From the NCBI RefSeq assembly GCF_025685395.1, contig NZ_JAGSYA010000003.1, forward strand, positions 682,001 through 746,000: a stretch of DNA of 64,000 bases. The letters are read 5' to 3'. The translations under genes were made by a program, and so were the position numbers. This stretch comes from Terriglobus tenax. GTDB taxonomy: Bacteria; Acidobacteriota; Terriglobia; Terriglobales; Acidobacteriaceae. The notes under the pieces were generated by a model. It had not been told where the DNA came from. It did not search any database and saw nothing but the letters and a program-made list of their open reading frames with translations. Below, piece by piece: positions 1-8,909 of this stretch (positions are counted from its first letter, which is position 1; every line of letters begins with the position of its first letter).

Positions 1-345
1 GTCATTACGGATGCAGCGATGAATGACCTCATCCGCCCGGCGCTCTACCAGGCGCACCACGAGATCTGGCCAGTAACCAGGTCCGCTTCAAAGAAGACGC
101 TGGTTGCCGATGTGGTTGGCCCGGTATGCGAGTCGGGCGATTTCTTCGCGCGTGATCGCGAACTTCCCACGGTAAAGTCCGGTGACCTGGTGGCTTTGCT
201 CGACGCCGGTGCGTACGGCATGACGCAGGCCTCCAACTACAACACACGCGCTCGCGCTGCGGAGGTGCTGGTGCGCGACGGCAAGGTAAAGCTGGTGCGC
301 CGTCGCGAGACGTTGAAAGAGATGTTGGCGCAGGAAGTCTTTTAA
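1..345 (+). CDS. lysA: Diaminopimelate decarboxylase, 3' end only
   Basis: This is the C-terminal 114 residues of a PLP-dependent decarboxylase that makes L-lysine from meso-diaminopimelate in the cytoplasm. The frame is open from base 1, so the 5' part lies outside the window. Visible family marks are VITDAAMNDLIRPALY, the CESGD motif, whose Cys and Glu contribute to the active site across the dimer, and the closing stretch DAGAYGMTQASNYN typical of LysA. A strong bidirectional terminator follows at once and separates it from the convergent GH3 gene. Confidence 0.95.
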   Translation, partial: VITDAAMNDLIRPALYQAHHEIWPVTRSASKKTLVADVVGPVCESGDFFARDRELPTVKSGDLVALLDAGAYGMTQASNYNTRARAAEVLVRDGKVKLVRRRETLKEMLAQEVF

Positions 346-355
346 CCGCACCAGG

Positions 356-394
356 AAAGAAACAGGTCCTTCCATGCGAAGGACCTGTTTCTTT
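356..394. terminator. Bidirectional terminator between lysA and the GH3 gene
   Basis: A 17-bp perfect stem (356-372 with 378-394) has a 5-nt loop. The arms begin and end in A/T-rich ends, AAAGAAACAGG and CCTGTTTCTTT, so both strands give a hairpin followed by U residues. It lies between two convergent stop codons. Confidence 0.9.
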
Positions 395-402
395 TGCAGA
401 AT

Positions 403-2370
403 CTACTTCGCAGCATACCCATACGGATACAACGGATTCTTGCTGTCGTGCGGCAGGCCGCTCTGCTGCTGCTCCACGGCTTCCATCGACGAGGGCAGCT
501 CGAACGGCAGGTGCCCCTCGGCGCGCGCCTTGCCGCTAAGTACGCCCAGCAGCGCCCTGTCACTGACGCCGAAGTCCGCCCACAGACCGGCAACGCGATC
601 CTTGACTTCGGTCAGAATCGCTGGACGATCCATGTAGACGGTCATCAATACCGGTGTCTTGCCGCACTTCAGCAGGGCGTCGTAAGCCGCATCGCCGGGT
701 TGGAAGTTGAGCCGGCCCTCGTGCTGGCGCGAGCCGAAGAAGTAGCCCTTATGCGGTGATTCCCACGGAGTCTCGGCGCGGATCAGGGCCACGTCCGCTT
801 CCTCCGGCGATTCAACGACCTTGTAGCCTGCTGCCTCCGCAGCTGAGCCGTCGATATGGAAGAGCCATACCTTCACCCCGGACTTCAATAGATTCGCGGC
901 TGGTTTCTTCAATGGCACCATGGCACGCTGCTGCGCTGCTTCCCCTGCCGCAAGGGAAGCGGGATCACCGACAACTTTCTTCGCCGCCGCAGCATCAACG
1001 TACGGATTCTCGAATAATCCAATCTCGAACTTCTGCTCCATCAGCAGAGTAACCGCCTCGCGCATGCGAGCCTCGGAGAGCTTGCCGCTCTTGTTTGCGT
1101 CCAGCAGTGCGGCCACATCTTCGGTGCCGCCTACCTGGTCAACCCCTGCGTTGATCGCCATGGCAAAGCGTTCGGGCCGGGGTAGATCTTCGACACCCCA
1201 CGACATGGCAATCTGCGACACGCCCGGACGCTGGCCGGCCGGCATACCGTTCTTGCAGATGTCTCCACAGTCGCTGGTAATGCCCCAATCGCTGACAATC
1301 GCACCTTTGAAGCCATACTTGCCGCGCAGCAGTCCGGTGAGCAGTTGTTTGTTCATGCCGGCGCCCGCCTGCTCCAGCGGCTTACCGTCGAGCGTCACCT
1401 TATCCAGGATCGAATACGTCGGCATCACCGCCGCTACCTTCGCATCAAACGCGCCGAGGAAAGGGCGAATGTGATAGGGAAGCTGCTCCGTTGTCACATC
1501 GGAGTAGCGGCCGTAGTAGTTGTGGCTGTCCAGGCCGTCGCGTTGTGCTCCATAGCCAACCCAGTGCTTGACCACGGTGACCACGGAACCCGCATTCAGC
1601 CCGGTGCGGCCTTTCTGCATTCCTTCCACGTAGGCTTCTACCTGTTTGCCGGCAACATCCGCATCTTCGCCAAAGGTCCCGTTCAGGCGCGACCATCGAG
1701 GCTCGGTGGCAAGGTCTGCCTGCGGGGAGAGCGCCTCGCGGATGCCGACGGCGATGTACTCCTTGCGCACGATATCGGCGTAGCGGCGTGTCAGCGCAGC
1801 GTCGTTGATCGCAGCCAGTCCTGTAGTTTCCGGCCACTTGGAGAACGAACCGGCCTCCACGCTGGCTCCGGGCACGTAGAGGAAATTGTTGCGCGGATCC
1901 GTGCTGATGGTCAGAGGAATGCCGAAGTGTGCGGACTCGGCAAGCTCCTGCAGGCGGTTGTTGGACTCAGCAATATTGGCCGGGTCGCCGCCCAGACGCG
2001 TGATGAAGGTATTGATGCGGCGGCCGTCAATCAGCTCCTTTGCCTTGGCGTAGTCATAGCCTGATCCCATGCCGATGGCGGCGTTGGCTCCGCTGGCGGC
2101 GGGCACCGTGCCATGCACCATCACACCCGCCAGATCCTCCAGCCCCATCAGCGAGACCAGGTTCGCGGCCCGTGCATGCGCAGGCAAACGCCAGTCTTCA
2201 TAGGCGTCCAGCTTGCCATTGTGGTTCAGATCTTTGAACTGCAGGCCGTTGACGGTCAGCAAAGACACCTGGCGGTGTCCAAGTTCGGGCTGCCGCCGCG
2301 TGGCGTTCTGGGCAGCCAGTTGCTGGGCAAAAATCGAGGCAGTGAGAAAAAGTCCGATTGGAAAGCGCAT
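403..2370 (-). CDS. Secreted glycoside hydrolase family 3 protein
   Basis: A 655-residue GH3 enzyme, most likely a beta-glucosidase-type exo-hydrolase acting in the periplasm or outside the cell. I start it at the ATG at 2370, which opens a signal peptide (MRFPIGLFLTASIFAQQLAA) ending in A-x-A; a TTG 13 codons upstream is less likely. Near residue 45 is an EF-hand-like loop, DLNHNGKLDAYEDW, often seen in this GH3 subgroup. KHWVGYG at about 260 is the substrate-binding KH motif, and VSDWG at about 360 holds the expected nucleophile Asp. The C-terminal GH3 domain ends with LPFELP; there is no fibronectin-III tail. It lies downstream of an amino-acid permease on the same strand. Substrate specificity cannot be read from the sequence. 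Confidence 0.88.
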   Translation of the reverse strand: MRFPIGLFLTASIFAQQLAAQNATRRQPELGHRQVSLLTVNGLQFKDLNHNGKLDAYEDWRLPAHARAANLVSLMGLEDLAGVMVHGTVPAASGANAAIGMGSGYDYAKAKELIDGRRINTFITRLGGDPANIAESNNRLQELAESAHFGIPLTISTDPRNNFLYVPGASVEAGSFSKWPETTGLAAINDAALTRRYADIVRKEYIAVGIREALSPQADLATEPRWSRLNGTFGEDADVAGKQVEAYVEGMQKGRTGLNAGSVVTVVKHWVGYGAQRDGLDSHNYYGRYSDVTTEQLPYHIRPFLGAFDAKVAAVMPTYSILDKVTLDGKPLEQAGAGMNKQLLTGLLRGKYGFKGAIVSDWGITSDCGDICKNGMPAGQRPGVSQIAMSWGVEDLPRPERFAMAINAGVDQVGGTEDVAALLDANKSGKLSEARMREAVTLLMEQKFEIGLFENPYVDAAAAKKVVGDPASLAAGEAAQQRAMVPLKKPAANLLKSGVKVWLFHIDGSAAEAAGYKVVESPEEADVALIRAETPWESPHKGYFFGSRQHEGRLNFQPGDAAYDALLKCGKTPVLMTVYMDRPAILTEVKDRVAGLWADFGVSDRALLGVLSGKARAEGHLPFELPSSMEAVEQQQSGLPHDSKNPLYPYGYAAK

Positions 2371-2412
2371 CACGCGGAGATCATCGAAATCCGGCGGTAC
2401 GTTTGTCAACCG

Positions 2413-3786
2413 CTAAGACGGCAGCACGCGCTTGCGGTGCAGTGCGTAATACAGCGGAATGCCGCAGAGGATAATCGCCGCGCCAATGCCGGAGTTCCGC
2501 GGCTGGTCCACAATGCTGAAAACCAGCAGGACCAGCGCACAAAGCACGAAGATGGCTGGAACCACCGGATAGAGCGGTACCGAGTAAGGCCGCTTTGCAT
2601 CCGGTTCCCGCTTGCGGAAGACGAAGACCGATGCGGTAACGGCGGCGTAGAACAGCCATTCCGAGAAAATGGCCAGCGAAAACAGTCCCTGGAAGGTGTT
2701 GATCAGTAACAGCAGAATGCTGCTGAGCGCGGCCTGCAGAATCAGCGCTGCAGCCGGAGTCTTAAAGCGCGGATGCACCCATGCCAGCCAGCGGAAGAAG
2801 AGTCCATCGCGCGCCGCGGCAAAGGGAATGCGCGCTCCCGTCAGCGAGGAGCCGATAAAGGTGCTGCCATAGCCCACGGCCAGCACCGCAGAGAAGATCA
2901 TCGCGGCCACCGGAGGCGCGCTGGTCAGCATGGCGGCCACCGCGGGACGGTCCGCATGAGCAATCGCCGTGGCCGGCAGGACAAACTGGATGGCCGCGTT
3001 GGTCAGCATGTACAGCACACCCACCACCGCCACACCCGCCACCAGAGCAATGGGCAGCGACTTCGACGGGTTCTTGATCTCCCCGGCGGTATGGGTTACA
3101 TCAGACCAGCCATCGTAGGCCCACAGCGCTGCAATCAGCGCCACCATGAAGCCGGAGAAGCCGCCGCGTGCTCCGGTGAAGGTGGTGTGGAAGTTCGCCG
3201 TGGACCCATGACCACCGAAGAAGCAGATGCCCACGACGCCCAGCACCAGGAAGACCTTCATGATCAGCAACAGGCGCTGCGTATTGCCCGCCTTGCGGGT
3301 GCCGAGAATGTTGAGTCCGGTAATCATCCATGTAAAAGCGATAGCGACTAGCTGCCCCCACACAATATGTCCGATGACCGGCTTTGTGACAAAGCTGAAG
3401 AATGCGAAGTTTGCCAGCACGCGCACCACGCCGCTGGCGATAGAGGCAATGGAGGACGGCTTGGCGATGGTTACCTGCGTCCACATGAAGACAAAGCCCG
3501 TCAGGTCGCCATACGCTTCGCGTAGGTAGGCGTATTCGCCGCCATAGCGTGGGCGCGTGGCAGAGATCTCGGCATAGGTCATCGCTCCGAAAAGCGACAG
3601 AATGCCGCCGACGATCCACACCATGTACACCATCACCGACGAGCCGACCGCCTGCATCATCTCTGACGGAACAAGAAAGATGCCTGAGCCAATGATGATG
3701 CCGATCACCAGCGCCGTAGCGTGGGAGGCTTCAAGGACGCGGGGAAGTTCGGCGTGGACGGCGGGCGGTGCGCTCTGCGATGGCAT
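2413..3786 (-). CDS. APC-superfamily amino-acid permease
   Basis: A 457-residue inner-membrane protein with about 12 hydrophobic segments. The first transmembrane segment carries the APC signature GIIIGSGIF, which binds the amino-acid backbone. The length and the SteT/LAT-like pattern suggest an amino-acid exchanger or proton symporter; the substrate is unknown. Its stop lies about 40 bases from the chosen start of the GH3 gene, so the two may be cotranscribed. A divergent promoter region of about 180 bases separates it from the phosphatase gene. Confidence 0.85.
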   Translation of the reverse strand: MPSQSAPPAVHAELPRVLEASHATALVIGIIIGSGIFLVPSEMMQAVGSSVMVYMVWIVGGILSLFGAMTYAEISATRPRYGGEYAYLREAYGDLTGFVFMWTQVTIAKPSSIASIASGVVRVLANFAFFSFVTKPVIGHIVWGQLVAIAFTWMITGLNILGTRKAGNTQRLLLIMKVFLVLGVVGICFFGGHGSTANFHTTFTGARGGFSGFMVALIAALWAYDGWSDVTHTAGEIKNPSKSLPIALVAGVAVVGVLYMLTNAAIQFVLPATAIAHADRPAVAAMLTSAPPVAAMIFSAVLAVGYGSTFIGSSLTGARIPFAAARDGLFFRWLAWVHPRFKTPAAALILQAALSSILLLLINTFQGLFSLAIFSEWLFYAAVTASVFVFRKREPDAKRPYSVPLYPVVPAIFVLCALVLLVFSIVDQPRNSGIGAAIILCGIPLYYALHRKRVLPS

Positions 3787-3963
3787 GGATTGAAGTTGAG
3801 GGTAGCATGCCAGCGGCCCGGTAAAAATCCCTGGATAGGGCGCCGGGCACGGCCGCGAAGCTTAAGTCTGGCTTAACGTCTATGGATTCAAAGCAAAAGA
3901 TAGCTTTTCCGGCGCAAATTGATGTGACGCGAGGGCTGGTTTTTGCGTCTGAATCTTGAAGTG

Positions 3964-4992
3964 ATGAGTGATCAGAATTCCATCTCCCGGCGTTCATTTC
4001 TCAAACAGACCGTAGCCTTCTCCGCACTGGCTGCTATTCAGCCCGGGGCAGTCTTTGGTCAGCAGATGGCGCCACCGCCAGACCGCGGCGCGGCGCACAT
4101 GCTGATGATTGGCGACTGGGGTACGGATAAGTATCTTGAGCAGCAGATTGCCGTATCCAACGGCATGAAGAGCTACGTGGATGTCCGCCAGGTCCACCCG
4201 GAGAGCCTGTTCCTGCTCGGCGACAACTGGTATGGCACGCTCAGTGACGATTCTCCGCGCTGGCAAAGCCAGTTTGAGCAGATGTATCCGGTGTCCCACT
4301 TCCCAGGCAAAGCCTATGCCGTGCTGGGCAATCACGACTACGAATACAAAATCGGCAACAAGGTGGAGATGCAGCTTCACTACGCCGCGCGCCACCAGGG
4401 CACACGCTGGTACATGCCCAACCGCTGGTACAGCTTTACCTGGCCCGAGAAGAAGCCGATCGTAACCTTCATCTGCCTGGACTCCAACCTGCCCGGCACT
4501 AAGAGCGATCCGTGGCCATGGTCCTTCACCATGACCCGCGAGCATCGTGACCAGCAGGAAGAGTGGTTCCGGCAGGAGCTGGCCAGGTCGCGTACGACGC
4601 CGTTCGTTGCTGTCATCGCGCACCATCCGCTGTATACCAACGGCGTTCATAAGGACAACAAGCTGCTGATCAAGCGCTGGGACGACCTGTTGCGTCAGGC
4701 GAAGGTGGATTTCTACATCACCGGGCACGACCACGATCTGCAGCATCTGGAGTTTGCCGGCCATCCCACATCGTTCGTCGTCTCCGGCGGAGGCGGCGCA
4801 GAGCTGGTGAACTGGACAACCGACCCGAAGAAGCGCGGCCCGTGGGGCGGCAAGGTTACTGGCTTTACTGACTTTGAGGCAAAGGACGATGCCATCATCA
4901 TCCGCCACCTGGATCAGAACGCGAAGGAACTGCACAGCTTCCGCAAGCACGTTGGCGGAGCGCTGGATCTCTTCTCCCCGTACACCGGCTAG
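3964..4992 (+). CDS. Tat-exported metallophosphoesterase (purple acid phosphatase-like)
   Basis: A 342-residue calcineurin-type phosphoesterase. The ATG at 3964 is preferred over an upstream TTG at 3943 because it is followed directly by a twin-arginine signal, SRRSFLKQ, and a hydrophobic stretch ending near VFGQQ. Metal ligands appear in the usual order: GDWG, GDNWYG, GNHDYE, HHPLY and GHDHDLQ. Folded export suggests a periplasmic or surface phosphatase for phosphate scavenging; the physiological substrate is not known. Its stop overlaps the convergent LysE gene by 4 bases. Confidence 0.85.
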   Translation: MSDQNSISRRSFLKQTVAFSALAAIQPGAVFGQQMAPPPDRGAAHMLMIGDWGTDKYLEQQIAVSNGMKSYVDVRQVHPESLFLLGDNWYGTLSDDSPRWQSQFEQMYPVSHFPGKAYAVLGNHDYEYKIGNKVEMQLHYAARHQGTRWYMPNRWYSFTWPEKKPIVTFICLDSNLPGTKSDPWPWSFTMTREHRDQQEEWFRQELARSRTTPFVAVIAHHPLYTNGVHKDNKLLIKRWDDLLRQAKVDFYITGHDHDLQHLEFAGHPTSFVVSGGGGAELVNWTTDPKKRGPWGGKVTGFTDFEAKDDAIIIRHLDQNAKELHSFRKHVGGALDLFSPYTG

Positions 4993-5624
4993 CGGCTGGT
5001 GGCTGAATAGATCAGCTTCCCGCCAAAGGTAAACATCACCGCGCCCGCGGTCCGCTCAATCACGGTCTTCGCACGGCGGTATGCGGCTTGGGCCTTCTGT
5101 GTGGAGAGCAGCAGTGCAAGCACGATGAAGTAGCCAGCCTCATCCACGAACACGATGGCCAGCACAACGCCACGAATCCACAGCGGCCATGAAGGCTGCA
5201 GCACGGCTGTAAAGATGCTGGCGAAGAAGACGATCACCTTGGGGTTGGTGAGGTTCAGCATAAAGCCGCGAAAGAAGGCCGCTGCGGCAGACATGCTCGG
5301 AGCTTCCGCATTGGTCACGGCCCTGGGGCCGGCAGAACGAGCATGCCGCCACGACTGGATGCCGATATAGCAGAGATACGCTCCGCCTCCGAATTGCAGG
5401 ATGCGGTACAGCCACTCAGCCTTTGCGAGGACAACCTGCACGCCAAACACCGCAGCCAGAGCCCACAGAAATGCGGCGCACCCAAGTCCGAGACTGTGCG
5501 TCACGGCCACCTTGCGCCGGTGCTGCATGGAGATGCGCATCGTTGCGACAAAAGCCGGGCCCGGCGAAGCTACGGCAAGCAGGTGGATTCCAGTAAGTGC
5601 GAGCAGTGCGGCAAGGTAGTGCAT
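4989..5624 (-). CDS. LysE/RhtB-family amino-acid exporter (copy 1)
   Basis: A 211-residue membrane protein of the LysE/RhtB family, which exports amino acids or related small molecules. The conserved N-terminal motif ASPGPAF follows the first helix, and about six hydrophobic segments are visible. The start is the ATG at 5624 (MHYLAALLALTGIHLL); an upstream extension would run into the neighbouring gene. It lies 4 bases downstream of a paralogue with the same layout. Its stop codon TAG overlaps the stop of the phosphatase gene in a shared CTAG. Confidence 0.82.
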   Translation of the reverse strand: MHYLAALLALTGIHLLAVASPGPAFVATMRISMQHRRKVAVTHSLGLGCAAFLWALAAVFGVQVVLAKAEWLYRILQFGGGAYLCYIGIQSWRHARSAGPRAVTNAEAPSMSAAAAFFRGFMLNLTNPKVIVFFASIFTAVLQPSWPLWIRGVVLAIVFVDEAGYFIVLALLLSTQKAQAAYRRAKTVIERTAGAVMFTFGGKLIYSATSR

Positions 5625-5628
5625 CTCT

Positions 5629-6267
5629 TTAGTGTACGAAAAGCGCACGGAAAAATAGCCGGACGGCAAACAGCAGCAGGGCGGTGCCGGCCACACGGTC
5701 AATTACCGGCTTGGCGCGGCGATAGACGTTCTGCGCATGGCGCGTTGAGAGCAGCAAGGTAAGTACGGTGTAATAAAGCAGTTCATCGCAGAAGACCAGC
5801 AGGGCGGCGGCAAAGCGCACCCACGCTGGCCACTCCGGATGCAGGACTGCCGCAAAGACACTGGCGAAAAAGATCATCACCTTCGGGTTGCCGAGGTTCG
5901 TCAGCAGGCCCCGGCGGTAAAGCGCAAAGCGCGTCGTGACTCCTTGCTCGCCGGTCGAGGCCGCATCGTGGACGCGATCGCGTGCATGCCGCCATGCATG
6001 GACCGCGAGAAACGCGAGATACACACCGCCGAAGAGCTGCAAAGCACGGAAAAGTCCCGGAACGGCAAACAGCACTGTCTGAAGTCCAAGCACCGCAGCC
6101 AGTGCCCAGGTGAAGGCCGCACAGGCCAGACCCAAAGCGTGAAATAGAGCTATACTGCGGCGGTTCTGCGCGGACGCGCGCAATGTGTTGACAAAGGACG
6201 CACCGGGCGAGGCCATGCCCAGGAAGTGCATGCCCACAAAAGCAGAGAGTGCAAGCAGGTAAGACAT
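5629..6267 (-). CDS. LysE/RhtB-family amino-acid exporter (copy 2)
   Basis: A 212-residue paralogue of the gene directly downstream, with the same opening pattern (MSYLLALSAFVGMHFL then MASPGASF) and a similar C-terminus (Y-R-R-A-K-x-V-I-x-R-x-A-G). The usual second Pro of the PGP motif is Ser-flanked here (SPGASF rather than SPGPAF), so transport specificity may differ between copies. The pair looks like a local tandem duplication that has diverged; both are likely on one transcript. Confidence 0.82.
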   Translation of the reverse strand: MSYLLALSAFVGMHFLGMASPGASFVNTLRASAQNRRSIALFHALGLACAAFTWALAAVLGLQTVLFAVPGLFRALQLFGGVYLAFLAVHAWRHARDRVHDAASTGEQGVTTRFALYRRGLLTNLGNPKVMIFFASVFAAVLHPEWPAWVRFAAALLVFCDELLYYTVLTLLLSTRHAQNVYRRAKPVIDRVAGTALLLFAVRLFFRALFVH

Positions 6268-6318
6268 GAAGGACAGCCAGAAAGCTACAGGCAGCCTGCA
6301 ACCGCTTGCAAGTCTTTG

Positions 6319-7911
6319 CTAAATGTAATGTTTGAAGTCTGCCCAGTCGCTGGTCATGTTCTTCTTGCGATTGCGGCAAAGATAGATTGTGCGGTGGCTC
6401 TCATAGGGCATGGCGTAGGGCTGATCCAGATGTCCGGTCGCCGTGCAGCTCTCGTAATACTTCAGCATCTCCGGCAGCTTCGCTCCGTTGATCGCGATGA
6501 CCACCTCACCGGTCGCGCCTTGCGGTCCCCAGAGGTAATGATTGTTATGCCCACTCACCACCGGCGGCAGCTCGCCCGGTTTGTTCAGGAAGATTAGCGA
6601 GCCTGCCTCACCATAGTTGCTGGCCAGGACGACCACTTTGCTCCGGTCCGCTGGTGAAAGCGAGTTGTAGACATCCTTCACCTTGGTGGAGAGCTCCTCC
6701 CATCCAAAACGGTCGGCAAAGAACTGTGGAAAGACCCCTGTCTCGTCCTTCTCGGTGTTGGTGACGTTATCGCGCAGGTGGGTGGCTGTCGTATAGCGAA
6801 CCCAGGCATCCACCGGCAGCACCGGAATCGCCATCGGCAGCGAGAAGATTGCCAGCAGCACGATCATGGCCGACGCCACAGGGAAGGCAAGGGCGTGGTC
6901 CCAGTACACGCTCTTACGGTCGGCAAAGCGCGTCTCCCAGGCGAGTCCACCCGCAGCAAAGACGAGTGGGTAGATAGGCGAGAAGTAATAATCCTTGGCA
7001 TGCAGCGTGAACATGATGCCGTAGGTGAACACCCACGTCAGCCCCAGCCACTGCCACGGCGCGCGGCGTAGCAGGAAGACAAGTCCGGGAACCCAGACAA
7101 ACGCCGTCAGCGGGTTCATGTTTTTGACCTGCGTCAGGAAGAAGGCAATTGGGCCCAGTGCAACATTCTTGCCTTCTTTGCGTCCGTTCGAAAGAAACTC
7201 CAGCGTGGGCCAGTGGTGATTCACCTGCCACAGCAGGTTCGGGCTTGCGATCAGCACCAGCAGTGCGATTCCCAGAGCGGCATGACGGGTGAACAGGAGT
7301 TTGCGCTGCGGCGTGCACAGCAGCGCAACGCCAAGCGCCACCAGGAAGAAGGTCATGGACGGTTTATTCAGCAGCCCCATCCCGGCCGATACGCCGAAGA
7401 TCACCCAGGCCCGGCCCGGCTCTATACGGTCATCCTGGAGCAGGACCAGAACCAACAAACAGGTCATCCAGAACAGCGACTCAAAGGAATTCATCGACAG
7501 AAAGCTGTCGGTGCCCAGGTACTGCGGAGCGCACAGCACGCACAACATCGCTAGCCCCAGCGCCGGACGGCGTCCACCCAGCGCCCATGCCAGCAGACCT
7601 GTAAGAAACACACGGCCCGCACCGGCAAGCGCGGAAAACATCCGCAACCCGGCAAGGGAGTGACCGAAGAGCATCTCCGACAGCCGTGCCTGCACCGCGA
7701 CTACGGGGCCATGGTCCACATAGCCCCACGCCAGGTGGCGTCCGCACATCAGGTAATAGAACTCATCGCGGAAGTAGCCATAGCCCAGTCGCGGTTCCAG
7801 CAAGTTTGTAGCAACATGCAGCGCCAGCTTGATCAATGCAAACACTGCGGCAAGTCTGAGTGCCTGGGAAAGGGCTGGATTGGTGGGGCGAACGGTCACA
7901 GAGACGGCCAT
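6319..7911 (-). CDS. GT39/PMT_2 family membrane glycosyltransferase
   Basis: About 530 residues with many transmembrane helices, related to ArnT and protein O-mannosyltransferases that use polyprenyl-phosphate sugars. The motif FRDEFYYLMCGRHLAWGY followed by VDHGP in the first periplasmic loop is the family hallmark, with the DE pair expected to be catalytic. A shorter extracytoplasmic C-terminal part follows the helices. The start is uncertain: I favour the ATG at 7911 (MAVSVTVRP) over the ATG at 7971, but neither has a strong ribosome site. The glycan and acceptor are unknown. Confidence 0.82.
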   Translation of the reverse strand: MAVSVTVRPTNPALSQALRLAAVFALIKLALHVATNLLEPRLGYGYFRDEFYYLMCGRHLAWGYVDHGPVVAVQARLSEMLFGHSLAGLRMFSALAGAGRVFLTGLLAWALGGRRPALGLAMLCVLCAPQYLGTDSFLSMNSFESLFWMTCLLVLVLLQDDRIEPGRAWVIFGVSAGMGLLNKPSMTFFLVALGVALLCTPQRKLLFTRHAALGIALLVLIASPNLLWQVNHHWPTLEFLSNGRKEGKNVALGPIAFFLTQVKNMNPLTAFVWVPGLVFLLRRAPWQWLGLTWVFTYGIMFTLHAKDYYFSPIYPLVFAAGGLAWETRFADRKSVYWDHALAFPVASAMIVLLAIFSLPMAIPVLPVDAWVRYTTATHLRDNVTNTEKDETGVFPQFFADRFGWEELSTKVKDVYNSLSPADRSKVVVLASNYGEAGSLIFLNKPGELPPVVSGHNNHYLWGPQGATGEVVIAINGAKLPEMLKYYESCTATGHLDQPYAMPYESHRTIYLCRNRKKNMTSDWADFKHYI

Positions 7912-7997
7912 TGCGCAAGAATACGCACGACGCCGTCTATAGGTTCCCTGATAGAAAGTGTCCGGCTGCATCTAAGATGCGAGAGGGAGGCACCTTC

Positions 7998-8900
7998 ATG
8001 GACTGGACACCTGGCGGCACCAGCGACGACATCGAAGACAGACGCGGCGACTCCGGCGGCGGTGGCGGGTTCAACTTCGGCGGCATGGGCGGCGGCCTTG
8101 GCCTTGGCGGCTTTATTCTCATGCTCATCCTCAGCCTTGTGACTGGCCGCAACTTCCTTGGTGGCCTGTTCAGCGGTGGCGGCAGTGCTCCTGCCCGTCA
8201 GGCGGAAAGCCGATCTGCTGGCCCGGTAGAAGAAACCCCCTCTGAAAAGCGCAGCGTGCAGCTCATCAGCTGGACGCTGGACGATGCGCAGAAGACCTGG
8301 GAACAGATCTTCACGCAGCAGGGTAAGACCTACCGCCATGCGAAGCTGGTGCTTTTTCGCGATACCACCTACTCCGGCTGCGGCAACGCGCAAAGTGCCA
8401 CCGGCCCTTTCTACTGCCCGGTCGATCAGAAGGTCTACATCGACCTCAGTTTCTGGAATGAGCTGCAGCGCTTCGGCGGAGGTACCAGCGACTTCGCGGA
8501 GGCCTATGTCATCACCCACGAGATTGGCCACCACGTACAGCGCCTGCTCGGCATTGAAAGCAATGTGCAGCGGCTGATGTACGCCCGGCCCCAGCAGCGC
8601 AGCCAGCTCTCCGTAGCACTGGAGCTGCAGGCGGACTGTTTCGCCGGTATATGGGCGCACTCTGCCGAGCAACGTGGCCACGTGCATACCAGTGACATTG
8701 CCGACGGCATGAAGGCTGCTGCCGCTGTCGGAGACGACCATCTACAGAAGATGGCCGGCCGCGCCGTCAGTCCGGAGCGCTTCACCCACGGCTCCTCTGC
8801 GCAGAGACAACAATGGCTGGAACGCGGCCTGGAGAGCGGATCGATGGGCGCCTGCAATACCTTCAAGGGCATCAGCGACGCAGACAACGACGAGAACTAA
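7998..8900 (+). CDS. Neutral zinc metallopeptidase, YpfJ family
   Basis: A 300-residue membrane-anchored protein of the Zn_peptidase family (PF04228 type). The N-terminus is Gly-rich and followed by one hydrophobic segment (FILMLILSLVTG), so the rest is probably periplasmic. The catalytic HEIGHHVQ motif is clear, preceded by the family-specific GCGNAQSATGPFYCP segment with its Cys pair. The start ATG at 7998 follows a good ribosome site (gagggagg). No substrate is known for the family. It reads away from the glycosyltransferase gene and towards the SGNH hydrolase. Confidence 0.9.
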   Translation: MDWTPGGTSDDIEDRRGDSGGGGGFNFGGMGGGLGLGGFILMLILSLVTGRNFLGGLFSGGGSAPARQAESRSAGPVEETPSEKRSVQLISWTLDDAQKTWEQIFTQQGKTYRHAKLVLFRDTTYSGCGNAQSATGPFYCPVDQKVYIDLSFWNELQRFGGGTSDFAEAYVITHEIGHHVQRLLGIESNVQRLMYARPQQRSQLSVALELQADCFAGIWAHSAEQRGHVHTSDIADGMKAAAAVGDDHLQKMAGRAVSPERFTHGSSAQRQQWLERGLESGSMGACNTFKGISDADNDEN

Positions 8901-8909
8901 TCGCTTACT

